A DNA stretch of 64,000 bases from Nemopilema nomurai (taxonomy: Eukaryota; Cnidaria; Scyphozoa; Rhizostomeae; Rhizostomatidae), in the NCBI GenBank assembly GCA_003864495.1, contig ML133433.1, positions 1,065,618-1,129,617 of the forward strand. The letters are read 5' to 3'. Position 1 is the first letter of the stretch. Each line of letters starts with the position of its first letter. Under the pieces are notes generated by a model. That model saw nothing but the letters and a program-made list of their open reading frames with translations. It did no database searches and was not told the origin of the DNA. Positions 1-27,000 of the stretch are shown piece by piece. The position numbers were made by a program, and so were the translations under genes.

Positions 1-1727
1 AAAAATAAGGTGAATGAGCACGTGTACTTTGTCGAGCCAATGAGCATCGATTAACTCAAGGGCCTATATCGCTTGCTAAAACGACGCATCAGCACTAGAG
101 GATGCATGATTTGTGCCATTGATAATATCTGCAGGGCATTGAAAATCCTTTCTTGAAAAGGACGTCTTGCAGAGGTGTTTTGATACAAGACATTGCTAGC
201 AATCAGCTTGTATCATCTGCTCAAAAATTTCGTCAACAGACGCAAAAATAACTGTATTTAGGCCCAGAGGTCATCGTGCTGTTTTCGTGGTTTTACGTTA
301 TTCATACGACAAAACGTTTGTAACCGTGCATATGACAATGTTAATACCTCGTTTTCAAGGCCTTATAGCCATTGTACTCAGCATAGCAGAGAGATTCTGC
401 ATTTTAGCAATGTGAACTTTACCCAAAAGCCAGGCCTGATTGAATATGCCTGAATGGTATGTCTGATTCATTTAGGCTCATTCTTGCTACCATTCAGAAA
501 TGCAACTCTACGCAGAAATGCATACTATGTGATCAATGCATCGCATCAAGAATAAATGATCTTAGTGAAAGTAATTGTGTCAGTTTTGCGATCACAAAGT
601 TAGGACCAAGGCATTTGGCCTAGTGTTTTCCAATCACGCGATCACGTTTCTGAATTATTTCCACTATCACGTGGAAGATGTTCATACACTGGCTAAAGAA
701 TCAAGCGATCGCCTTGCTGCAATCACTTTAGAATCACAGAAAAACGCTTGAGAACCGTGCAATCACTCTTGTGCAAACGTGCATTTTACCTTGTAGGCGA
801 AGGCACAAACAGCTCGAAGGTGTGCAATCACGTAAAAGGGAATCAGGGGATCACCCTTGTGCAATCACTCTGGTGCATCGGTGCAATCGCAAATGCGATC
901 GTGCAAAATGTTGCAACCAGAGGAAATAGGTACCAACCCTCGACTATGTTGTCTGGCTCTTTCGTCTTTCTCTTCTTTGCAACGTCAAAAGTGCAAATCT
1001 GGGTGATCCATCCTGATGCGATTGTCAAATGCAAAAATTTCAAACAACAACAGAAGAGACTGAGATTGATTGGTAGCGATATTGGAGAAAGGAAGCTTTT
1101 CCAGGAAGGTAGAATTCGCTAGGAACGTTTCCTGTGTGCCAGATAATGTATTAGAAATGAAGAAAAGCTGGGTGTGCTAATAGAAATGTGCCTTTGTTGA
1201 GGAAGTAAAATATACATTGACACCAGAGAGCATTGTGTTGTGGACTTGAAATAACAGGAAGCTTACATTAGATGGACAGAGGTGTGATCAGAGGTGGAGC
1301 TTCTACCGGAATCTGGAACACAACTAATATAATCAGTCGCTAAAGCAGGCTTCAGGTGAGATTTAGTTTTAATCAGTTGCAGCTGTTCGAGGAAGCATCT
1401 ATGTGTTGAGCATCTTAAAGTTTGTAAAATATTTGATTTTTCTGTTTCTACAGAAATTAAATAAAAATAGCAACAGGATGGCATGAAAATTGAAGTAATA
1501 GTGAACATTAGAGAGTTGAGAATAGAGATTGAGCTGAGAAAGCTTGAGAAAATTATATGCTATCCTAAACTGAAATTGTAGGCGACAATCCTCACCTTCA
1601 CTAATAGAAGACAAAGTTTGAAGATGATAAAATAACTCCAAACATGATTTAACCCTGCAAAGTACTCTGCTGAGGCAAATAAAAAGCAAAATATAAAGAA
1701 GTAAGTTTTGGCGAAAATAAGACATAC
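1..1727. other. Left edge, intronic or 3' part of the otoferlin-type gene
   Basis: No exon that I can support. The last located otoferlin-type exon ends at 1728 in phase 1, so the gene must continue to the left, either here or outside the window. Between about 620 and 920 the plus strand is rich in degenerate copies of a word like gCAATCACt, often beside cgatcac or gtgcaa, which looks like decayed simple repeat. Open frames here give no family resemblance. Confidence 0.5.
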
Positions 1728-15744
<14,017 letters not shown>

Positions 15745-18700
15745 AGTGATTCAAACACAGCTTCTTCAAATTCTACTATCTCTTTTCTAATGGTCTGTCC
15801 TCAAGCATCAGCAATTATTTTTAAGCACCGGTTATCCGAATGTTCATATCTTCGCGTGGTCATTTTAGGTTCTTCTTCGCTTCTTGTTAGCTTCAACAAT
15901 ACTTGTGCTGTGCATCTTGAAGGAGATAAAAATAAAGGTCAGTTAACTGTTGTAAACCATTGTATACCATTGTGAAACAGTGTAAACCTACAAGAATAAT
16001 CAACATTAGCTTTGAGAAACACGTGACGCTGAAGAAGATTATAAATCCCCTTGTTGCCTTACCTAGCAACACAAAGTCCGGACATTTGCTTGGGTGTCGA
16101 AACATCTCCTCTCAAGTGTGAATTCGTTTGAATAATAAATTATTTGTAAGTATTTCTATTTCACCTAATGTTTCACACGATGCCGAATTGCTAGGTCACT
16201 ACGCTTTGAGGTTTATGGTACGACAAAAACTATGTTTAACAAGCTATTTCCTTCATTATTCTGCTTCACCGCTTAGATGTGTATTTTCACTGTAGTGCCT
16301 TTTAGTTTGATCTCATTTAATTGAAAAACGATAACAATTCTTCGATACAGGCAATTTTGTGAACAGATTGGGAAAATAATTCAACAATTATAAACAATTT
16401 CATAAAAACTAAATTAGTCTAAGAGCAATATTGTAAACTGAAGAATTCTCAGGGTGATATTTTCAACCGAAGCGATCTAAGTATGTAATTTTCGCCTAAC
16501 CCGGATCTGCGTTGAAGCAAAAAGCTGATTAATGAATAAGTCAACAGTTGCTTACAAATTCGGAACAACCATCGTAAGCTTTTGCGACCAACAAACAAAA
16601 CTGTAGATACTGTGGTTTCTGTACATCACCCGATTTTCTCTATTTCCACCTCAGTTCATTACTTAAAGGTAGAAAGTAATGGCTGACATTTTTGTTGTCT
16701 GAGCGATGAATATTTTTAAGGACATTCCATGTTTTTAATTGATCTCACTCAAGTTTCAGAAAAAAAGCCAAGCGCAAGTTTCTAGCTTTCAAAAGTAGCG
16801 ATTTTTTAAAAGAAGGTATGGCTACATACAATTCATAGATATCTATTTAAGATTTGGGCTCAAAGAATTTTTTGTATGCAGTTACATACTGAAATTAGCT
16901 ATGCTTCGAAATTTAAAATGATAAGCAAAAATAAAGTTTTTGCTTGAAGAAGTAAGCCTGGTAACAGATAGAGTTTAATATTTTAGCCAAGTCTAACATC
17001 ACGGATTTCGATAAAGAAAGCCTGGTGACAGATAGAGTTTAATATTTTAGCCAAGTCTAACATCACGGATTTCGATAAAGAAAGCCTGGTGACAGATAGA
17101 GTTTGATATTTTAGCCAAGTTTAACATCACGGATTTCGAAGTTGGCACATAAGAGAAAGAGCAGCCAACTTTTGACCAACCATCAATCTTTTCTAACTGG
17201 CTTAAAAAACAACACATTTTGTTTTTCTTGACTGTAGTATTAAAGCATAATTTTAATATATTTTTAAAAAAACCTTATGAATTTTTCAGTAGAAATGATT
17301 CTATAGTGCAGTGCAATAAACGGCCGGTTAGCGCGGAAAGTCTAGTGTTTCTACTGCGCGGATTTCCTTCCGCAACTCCAAGCATACTTAAAACTTTAAT
17401 AAAGACCTCATTATCTACTGAAAATTTTACTTAATGTACACAGCTTAGATTAGATCGAGAGTTTGGGAGGTTGAAGTTTCAGTGCAGGAAATGTAAGCAC
17501 TTCATAACTGCTAAAAGCTTCAAGAGCAGGATTCGTAAGGGGCTTTTTATTTGATGGTATATTAAAGAGACTTTTAACAATGTGAAACTGTAAACTTGCA
17601 TGTTTAAGTACGATGCAGGCATTAACAGCATTTTAAGTTTGAAAGGCGCCTTAAATTCACTCAATATTTAACTGAAATGATATTTCCTTTTACAATTTCA
17701 TATCAAAGCTTATTGCAAAACTTATCAAGGAAGTCGTGATTCAATTAGCCTTCATCGAAATTTCTGGTATGTCGTATAGGCCGGTTGGATACGATATTGG
17801 CATTCGATATATTTCTGCCTGCTATTGCGAGTTGTTGGAAGAAAACATAGTTAACTTGCAAGGATACTCACATGAGGGCATGAATGAAGCTTCTCTACGG
17901 CATGTGTAATCACATTTTCGAAATTTCTGCTGGTTTCTTCGGCAGTTCAGTTATTTTATGAATCCCAAAACACGCTAGAAGACCTGTTTCCTTTTCAGTT
18001 ATTATGCTCAACCAGAAGCTTCTTTAAGCAGGTGTTTCCTTTGTAGCTTGTGTGAACATCAATCCAGTCCCGCGTTAAATCTGCGTCATGTGCGCGGGTA
18101 TGAACAATTACGGGTCAATTGAGTTTACGCCTATGAAAGAGCTCACGCAGTTGAATACAGACAGATGATCTCAGCCTGACTGAAAATATGCCCCGATTGC
18201 ATACCGGTCCGCAACTTCTGATTAACCAATAGAAAGGCATAGTCAAGGCACGTGATCATCTCTCTTCCGAAAAAGGATTGACTGCGTTTTCAAAGTCGTG
18301 TTGTTGAATTGATTGGAAATCTGAGGAAAATTCAGGATTGTGTTTGCCAGCATCAAACCGCTTTTGCTTTTGAACAATGTTCAGCTGCCAGAAACGCAAT
18401 TTAAACAGTGTAAGCTGGTTCAAACACAATAGCGACTTTAAAACAGTTGTAAAGTTGACGAATCCCGTTTAATCAGATAGCAAAACAGGAATATTAAAAA
18501 AAACTTCGGTTCGAGCACATTCAACTTAATCATCCACAACGCACCTTCACACCTCTTAACAATACAGATTGCAAGCATGCGGACTAGTCACTTGACACAA
18601 CGCAACAATTGTATTCTACGAATGTCTCCAAAGTGACTATGATTTAAAAGGAATGGAAGCATATTTAAGTGGCTACGAGCCGGCAAGCTCGGACTATCAA

Positions 18701-19545
18701 TCAAGCATCAACCAATCATAAGTGTTCATTTACCATTTCACGTGGCCATTTTCACTATCTATTGCTTTAGAGACCCCTGCCAATCTACTTCACGTGCTCA
18801 GTTACAGTGTAACTACATTACGAAGGCTTCGTAGTATCTACTAATAGAATGTACTTAATATATGCTACTATACCCTTTTAGGATCGGCACTCTTACCACA
18901 GAAGTCTCTTATCAAGGTGCCTCCTTTGAGGAAGCAGTGTGACATTTGTTCTCCAAACGAGCTGGCAGGAATGAGTATTTATCGGACGAATTAATGGGGA
19001 ATACTTTACCTGTACTAGAAAATATGTATTCAAGATTGCTTGCCAATTTGTATACAAAATATCACTTGAAAATGGATAAACGGGCAAAAGAAAATCCTCT
19101 GCGCAGACTAGGCAAGTCATGGTCTAAACTATGTGCTATGAAATTTGCCAGTTGGCTTTTTCTAATTGCCTATGTGCAATTGCCGCGAGTGTATGGCAGA
19201 AGATGCTCCCTGTGGATTCAGACCGAAAGGAAAACGCTGTCTCAGGGGTTCAGAAGTTATTATAAAAAAGGTTTCATAAACAATGCTAACAAAGGGCTGG
19301 CACTAGTGTTCTGGTATAAAACCCCTTCTTTATTGTTTTAAAGTTGACAAAATCAATTAATTGTTGATTAACTGTTATTTTTGTGAATATCATTAATTCA
19401 AAAGTAACATCATATACATTATTCATCGTGTTTCATCAACAGATCTTAAATGTCCTTTCTTACTTCATTTTCCCTGCAAAAAATGGCTGCTGTTTATCTT
19501 GCTATGATTTCATCATTTAGTTCAAATGCCAGTGTAGGATATAAC
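15745..19545. other. Intergenic stretch upstream of the otoferlin-type gene
   Basis: No gene recognised. It should contain the 5' UTR and promoter of the minus-strand otoferlin-type gene near its left end, though I see no clear TATA box. A 64-bp tandem repeat lies at 16954-17139. A 131-codon plus-strand frame at 18946-19341 starts with TTG and shows no family resemblance, so I do not call it a gene. Confidence 0.5.
16954..17139. repeat. 64-bp tandem repeat, 2.9 copies
   Basis: Three copies of a unit beginning near gcctggt and ending near ggatttcgataaag start at 16956, 17020 and 17084, giving an exact 64-bp period. Copies differ at only a few positions and the third is cut off after ggatttcga. 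The near-identity suggests recent duplication. It overlaps no gene. Confidence 0.95.
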
Positions 19546-19770
19546 GGAACTAGTTTTCGCATACTTAGAAGTACTTTTTTCGTCCAACACTCCAGATGCG
19601 GATCGAAAACACTAGAGGTTTTTGGAGAATCGAAAACGATCGAAAACGAAAACACTTTCGATCCGCATCTGGCTATTTATTCGGTCAGTTTTTGGTTATC
19701 CTCCGACGTTTGCATACTCTGAGGAGTGTCGGACGAAAAAAGTACTTTTAAGTATGCGAAAACTAGTTCC
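19546..19770. mobile_element. Foldback (MITE-like) element with nested inverted repeats
   Basis: The outer arms are 19546-19593 and 19723-19770, 48 bp each, inverted and differing at about two positions (ends ggaactag / ctagttcc). An inner pair, 19592-19613 and 19653-19672, is also inverted around a gatcgaaaacg-rich centre. The whole 225-bp unit can fold into a long hairpin and contains no coding frame. Such structure fits a non-autonomous DNA transposon. I see no clear target-site duplication, so the true ends may lie slightly outside and the superfamily cannot be named. Confidence 0.75.
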
Positions 19771-21032
19771 ACTTTTTCTAGCAATTGTGAAGTTTTGTAC
19801 CACAAAGCACTTGTTCAAATCTACGTAAAGACAAATTTTACTACTGCCAACAAAATGGTAGTCGACATAACTAGGCCTGTCAAGCAGCTCCTTGATATAT
19901 TATCCGTGTTTACCTTAAAGAACATTCTAAGCTTTTTAAGCTGTTACAGCAATAGGATTGAAGACCTGTTTGGTTCTGAATGTGAAGTCGCGCTATTTGC
20001 ATCTCGTAGCATTTGCATCTCGTTTCAGAATTTTCTTTGGATAGGTTCTTCGTGATATCCGACATGATTGCCTTTCAAAGTCTAATTTATGTTTGCAGAT
20101 TCATAGTATTTCACTTTTTCCTTTGGGAGCAAAGGCTGCATTTGTCTAATGCAGTTACGCAGCCGCCAGAGGATCGAATCGTCTCGGGACATTCGGATCG
20201 TCTCACGTGGCTTGGAATTCATCACGTGATCAGACGCAACGTCATAAAGCTCCCTCCCAGCTGATTGTTTCGCCGCAGCACAAAGGGTATGAAAAGAAAT
20301 GCGAATTTCGTGGCTCAACGTATGCAAGCAACATCTTTTAAATGCAACTGGTGTTAGAAGGATGTTGAAAAGAGAACCCTTAATGGGTGAAGGATGTGGA
20401 AAATAAAGCTCCCAGAATCAGCAGCCTTTTGAACTTAGAGCTTCAAAATTAAACATATGAGTGTATGTTTTAAAGAGCAAGAGTGTTTGGATTCTCTTTC
20501 GCGATTGTTACAATGATATATGAAGAGTAGTTGGAAATCTCACAGCAGCGTATAGAAGTACCACCAGAAGGCAGTTTTAAACACTATAAGAAGTTGTTTA
20601 ATATAAAGTTACAAAAACCTTTACTTGAGGGTGGACTGGTAAAACATGGATTTGATAATGTACACTTTGCTAATTCAAATTCACAACACTTGTTTGACTA
20701 AAACATTACAAGCAACACAATTTTCACATCGAAGTTTACATGATAATTTAATAACATTTTCTTTAATCATTATATGAGTTTCACTTTTCAAACTCCGCGG
20801 AAGAAAGCGTAACACAGAGTATCTGTTGCAAGATTATTTAATTAGACAGTTTGAGACTATAAAGAGTTTGTAATACACAATTTGTGGACTTGTCCCCAGT
20901 TTTAATCGGAAATGTCCGTTGATTCGCAACTTTGCAAGTCAATTGAACTGGTAAAATCCAGCCGGAGCGTCAATAAAGGTGGAAGGAACCCACACATTCA
21001 AAATTTAAATCGCCACTTCATGCTAATGCATC
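19771..21032. other. Gene-free stretch downstream of the NOWA-like gene
   Basis: No coding exon recognised. It should hold the 3' UTR of the minus-strand NOWA-like gene next to 21032. Around 20160-20250 the sequence is richer in CpG and has a CACGTG-like word (tcacgtgg, tcacgtgat), as a promoter might, but no adjoining first exon was found. Confidence 0.4.
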
Positions 21033-24000
21033 TTACTGGTGTTTGCTGTGTGTTTTGCTTTTCTTGGAGAGCTTGTCTCTCTTCCTGCCGTACCTGGCAC
21101 AACATTGACGGGGGCAACCTGGGGTACAGAAGGAAGTGCATTGTGGGAACTGGGCACATGTTGGTACTGGCTGAGCCACCATCTGGTACTGCATACTGGG
21201 CATTGGTGGGGGTTGGTGGTAGACTGGCATGGGTGGGGGTGGTGGGGGTGGTGGAGGTGGTGGTGGGTAGGCCACTGGCATTGGCGGCGGTGGGGCGGCG
21301 GGCAGGGGGATGTTGACCGTTGTGCTGCAGCACTGAGGGTTGCATTCTGGGAAGCAGCTGCTGGTGCATGCTGGGACAGGGCAGCTTCCTTCTTGGACAG
21401 CTGGTTGGCTGTCACGTCCACTTCCTGTTCGTGAAAAGAAGAATGTTGAGAGATGACGTAAAGCATGCTACGGTCGACCAGACTCTAGGTTGATAATTGA
21501 TTAAAATTCTACAAAAAAGATCCTCTGAGGGCCCAGGTGAAGCCGTCAAATCAGATATATCGTTGAAAGAATGTTTGAGTTAAAAGCCATTACATTTTCA
21601 AAGCCTAGTGATCTTCTCTTTTTAGAGAAAAAAAGACTCTTTTACCTACCGTTGCTGTATTTCATAAAATTCAAAACTAATCTTTCTGCATAGAGAAAGA
21701 CGTTTTAGAACAATCCACATCTCTGTATTTTTTATAAATCTTCCGCCTAGCCTTTTCCTTGCATTTAAATCTCGACAAATATATCGTTTGCTAAGAATTG
21801 AGAATAATTATGAATTGTGCATTGGAAAACCAATTGAAAATTTGAAGATGAGAAAACTCTTTACCTGTCAAGAGTCTGACTTGAAGAATCTCTAGGTTGT
21901 CCAACTTCTTGAGGTACTCTCTTAGTTTGTTGATTGGGTCCACAGGTGCACGAATATCTGGTGCGAATCTCATCATTGTGGTTGCAGCAATTTCCTTGTT
22001 CTCACGTGGCCTATATTGTAAACAATTGAATACTTTAAAGGACAGAACGATACTTTAAATGTTATGTTCTTTGAATCTTTTCAAGAATCAAAATGCTTTG
22101 ACAGATTAAGGTGCCTTCGTGCGTAAAACGATATTTTCTTTGCTTTCTGAAAGTTTCAAACTTCCTCTAATTCCTTGACTATGATTTCAGCTTTTTTGAG
22201 GCCCATGTTTACTTCCCACTCGCTTCTGGCACATCATTTTTAACTCGCTTTTTAATGATTTTTTGCATTCTTCTTTCTTGACTATCTCGCCTTAATTCTT
22301 GACTTTTTCAATTAATATGACACAACATTATCTTTTCACTTCAAAATCGCATGATGCGACTTGCACTCAACAAAACAATAGTATTAGATATTTTTACTGC
22401 TGATCGCATTTTGTTACCCTTCCATATGCATATAAACAGCAAACAATGTTTTTGGATCCAGCAAATTGAAAGCTGATTCGATTGCAAAGCAAATGATAAG
22501 GAAGTAATTTGCAACTCAATATTAAAGAGCAACTCAAGATATTACCAGAACTGGTAAACTGTTAAGCCTGAAAACCAGATGTCCTTTCCATATGTTTCGT
22601 TGACCTAAAAGTGAAATCCATAATCTTGCTTAACCGACATTGCAAACGAGGATCTTAACTGACATTCGTCTTTCAAATCAAGCCAAGCATCTCAGCTAAG
22701 AGGCGATTTCTTCTACGCTCAGATATTAAAAGGAATGTTAAATCTTTGCTATTGACTAAATGATACTGTCTGCAATTCAACAAAGAAATTTTCACGTGAA
22801 TAAAGATCTTTAAAGAAGGCCTGAAATCAGATTGCATGTCATTGTGCAAATCAAGACATCTACAAATCAAAGTACATTGTCAATAACATGTTGATTACAG
22901 CTACATGCAAAGAGCGAGCAAATAAGGCAATGTCTCCCGATAAATTGTAATGTAAACATTCTCATTTTGTCTTCAATCTTCATTCCTGCTGGTTGTACAT
23001 TTACTTTCTGTGTAGGCTTCATGTGGCAATAAAAACAATGTGACGTCATAACGCATAGCTTACCGCCTTCTCGATTGCGCTCTTCAAGTTGATGTATCTT
23101 GGTTGGGTGGTGTCAACAAGGTCACTGGTATAAGAACTTCCAGGGAAGTAAAGTTGAACAGCGAAGCTCAAGACTCCTGTGGAGAAAAGGAATGGAATTG
23201 GTGGCATTGGAAAAAACACTGGCGAAAGTATTAGCATATATTGGTAATAGGAGGAAATTTTGAACCAATAAAACTGTCTTCAAGAGAAAGTATCATCTTG
23301 ACCGTAAAAATGCAATCAGTCATAAAATGAAATACAATTTGTACAATCTTTGAGAGTACTGTCAAGAGAAAACATGGATATAATCTTTAGAATGAAAGCG
23401 CAATGAATTTCTTCTATGAATTAGAGAACAGATTGGCTGGCTTACCGTTGGGCTTGAGTTTGCAAATGAAAGGCAGTGGAGTGTTGCAGTCGGAGTATTG
23501 CCAGCCACTGTTGGTAACATTGACTGAGATACACTTGCCTCTGGCATTGTCAATATTCGTGGTATGCCAGTTGTAGGCATCGATGGTGAAGTCAGAGAAC
23601 ACGAAGGGTGTGCCATCGACGTATTGGTACGTTCCCTTTGTTGCCATATCAGACATTCCGATCCAGCCAATCTCGGCCTTCTTTTCAACAGACAGTGCTA
23701 AAAGAATAAAAAAATTCACATTTTGTCTAGCTTTATAAATAAAGTCTATTTCCCTCTAATCTCTTCCCATTAGACTAAGCTCAACAGCCTATAAAACATG
23801 TATCAAGTAATAACATATTATCGAATTCAAATTATGGAGCAGTTTTATTTAAATATATGCTGTGTACTGGCATATCGAGATGTGCATTATACCATGTTTA
23901 TTAAGGGGAGGGGGAGTAGCTGGACTTGAGGAGACGAGAAAATTTTGATCTCATTCTCGTCCGGAAATTAGAGCGTATAATATAGATCGAAATAGATGAA

Positions 24001-27000
24001 TCTAAAATATTTAATTTTAGAAAGAAGCAGGCTTAGAAGAAATCCGGCAGTGGAATTGCAAATTGCAGTAATACCAGTGTCAGATGTTCGACGTGGTGAT
24101 AATTGAGATAAATGGCATCGTTAATCAGATTCACAAATAGATCATAGCAAATCATTTACTACAATTATCTAATCGTGCAATTATTCATTTAATCGTGCAA
24201 TCGATTACACAATCATACAATCACGTATGATGGGATGACATGAATCATTGGTCCAGCCAAGCAGCTATACTGGGGTCTTCTAAAGTGGCACCAATGATTT
24301 ACTGTTAGGCTATGGAAATATATTAAAGACATGTACCTTTAACATAAATATTGTCATCAGTGCACTCAATGGACACGAGTGATCCTTTCAGGACATTGCA
24401 ATGATCCACAGCATCAGCCCAGTTCAACTTCTGTTCGAAATAACGGTAGCAGTACTTGCCATTCAGGTTCCACTGATCGGGGCATTTCACTAAAAAGAAA
24501 AATTCACTGTGTTATGCTATCTATATGATATATAGTGTGTGTTCTACACGTGATAAAGTAGCCCCATAAAGACAAGGACTGGCAGTCATTTAGTTCCAAG
24601 AGATACTAGTGGGTGTCCCAATTTAGGTACATTTATGATAAAGCAGTAAAACAAGCCATTAGACTAAAAGTCACCCAATTTGTAGTATACCCCTACTTTA
24701 TCAGTGATGATTTAACTTAAGTAGTATCAGTATTTGTCAATTTGCTTTTGCTTTAGGAGAGCCTACATGGAAAAGGTCGAAGAGAAGGGATAGGAAAAAA
24801 AAGATTCAATGAGATCAAAGACTGAAAAAGTCAAGATGCCTTTGTAGCTGCACGCAATTTCAAACACATCGAAGGTTGTTTCATCAAAGCAGGAGTAGCA
24901 AAAGTAGATATCGAGCCGTTAACAAAAAATTACCAACTTGTAGATTTAACTTGATCAGGTAGGAAAGTAGGCAAATGTAGAGTATTGCTTACTCATATCT
25001 ATCCCATACACAACGTCTACTGTCAGGAAAAACTGTCATGAATTATTTTGCTATCCAAAATTCCTTACGTCGATACTTAGAGAGGATGCTTACTTTGAGT
25101 TTGGTCAAGGTCGCCTGCGCCGGTCACTCTGTTGACATTGTCCCTGAAGCCAAGGGTCTCGTTGTTTCCACCTGGGGCGTAGTAAGCAATGACGTAATAG
25201 GTGCCATCAGCAGCCTTCTGAGAACCGAAGCCAATAACTCCGCTTTCCTTCCAAACCAGTTGCGTGAAGTCGCTTGCCATGCCTTTGAATTCGTTCCTCT
25301 GGAAATCGTAGTACTTGATCTGGTTGTACCTAGATTTATTGACAAATGAGACATCGTTATTGCCTATGATATCAATCATGACCATAGTATGGAATCTGAT
25401 AAACATTATGCATGCACGTGGTGTTTGGAGCTGGAAGGTTCTAAATGGCTTCACCTGACAAATTACATATATAATAGGGGCATATATATGATGTGTAAAT
25501 TATCATAATGCAGTAATGTATTATTTTACTGAAAATTGCAGGCGTTTATCCTAAGTTAAATAGAGCCACGATCCATCTTTAACGCAAGGAAGAGGGCATC
25601 AGGGCAGGGCTATATTTGGTAAAACTTTACTTATTGCTTTCATGTGACGCCATTTAAAGTTTCTGAGACCTACCTTTCAACTACAAACTTTCAACTATAA
25701 AAGATTAAAACATGACTTTAGATTAGTATGTCTGATGCTTCATAAGTCTTCCAATGTAACAAATTTATTATCCTAATTTCCCATTACTGGTAAAATCACT
25801 GAAAAGTCAATTTAGTGACGTCACATATTCTCCTGTTCCTGAAGCTTCTAGTATTGGAAGAAATATCGTCGAAGAAATATCATGGCATCAAGTCGATATA
25901 GCAGTGCAAAGGACTTACCATGAAGCAGCAATCAAAGTTCCTAGGTAATCACCACCTTTGGCAACAACAGCTTCACTTTTCAGTTTGAAGGCAGTTTGCC
26001 CCCTGGTTGAGTTGACATCGGCTCTAATGTGGCCGGTGGTTGCCATGGATGCTACCCACTTCTGGGCATCAGTTGCACACACTGGGCAGTAACCCAGGGG
26101 GGAAACTCCGTGCATCAGACGGTACTTATTGATTTCAGCTAAAAGCTTTCTTCGGGTTGTGTCAGACACTAAGAAATAGAAATGAATAACATACAGAACA
26201 ATGGCATGATGTAAACAAAAAATCAACTATATCACACCACCACAACTCATCAAATCAGCTATAACTCTTGACTTGGTGGCAATAGAGAATATTTTATTGT
26301 AGACGCCAACATGCTTTCTGGCTGCAACATTTTATAACCTTTGTTTCGTTAAGTAAGCTTTCAAATTGGCCTTTGACCTTGCTAGTCAGTTCAGACTGCT
26401 AAAGTTCAAAGGTCACATAAGCAAGAGTTTAAGTATCCATGAAATGCCAAACAAATAAGTAGATTGAAGTAGGATGAGAGATCTAAGTGTTAGGATTGTA
26501 TTTTCATCAAGCGAACATTTACTTTTCAAACTCATATTTATTAGTTTATCGAATGTTTAATAAAATTTAATTATTAGCTTAGAAATGAGACCTACGTTTT
26601 CCATCAGCAGTAAACGCGGGTGCTGGAACAGCGGCGGGTGGCTTCACAACTGCCTTTCTGCGACCAACTGCGCCTCTCTTTGCTAAGCAAAAAGTTTTAC
26701 AGAATTAACAAAGGAGAAATACGTAACTGTCTCGCAGGCCAATCAATTACAGAATCCACTTGAGATAGAGAGTAAGCAATGATTTTTCAGGGGATAACAT
26801 GCAGACATAGCAGCAATATAGAATATGAGTGCGAGGATGGCTTAAGTGTTAGAGACAGGCGCTTGTTCAAGTCCTTGGCATGGACCAAATTTCACCCAGA
26901 GTGAGGAGAGTCGCCAGCTCTCTGTAATTCCAGGAATCACGAGGTGTGATCACATCGAGAGGAAGGACCAGGACACTGCTCGATAAGCATAATGCTTCTC

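Noticed and set aside
1264..1309. Possible next otoferlin exon with serine-rich content
   Set aside because: The expected GFLPTFGPAW-like stretch is absent and the downstream phase cannot be tested.
18946..19341. 131-codon open frame on the plus strand
   Set aside because: Starts at TTG, no family resemblance, no splice context; length is possible by chance in this amount of DNA.
21023..21466. Several overlapping 80-150 codon frames on both strands
   Set aside because: Shadows of the proline-rich last NOWA-like exon; only one frame gives two cysteine knots and fits the upstream intron phase.
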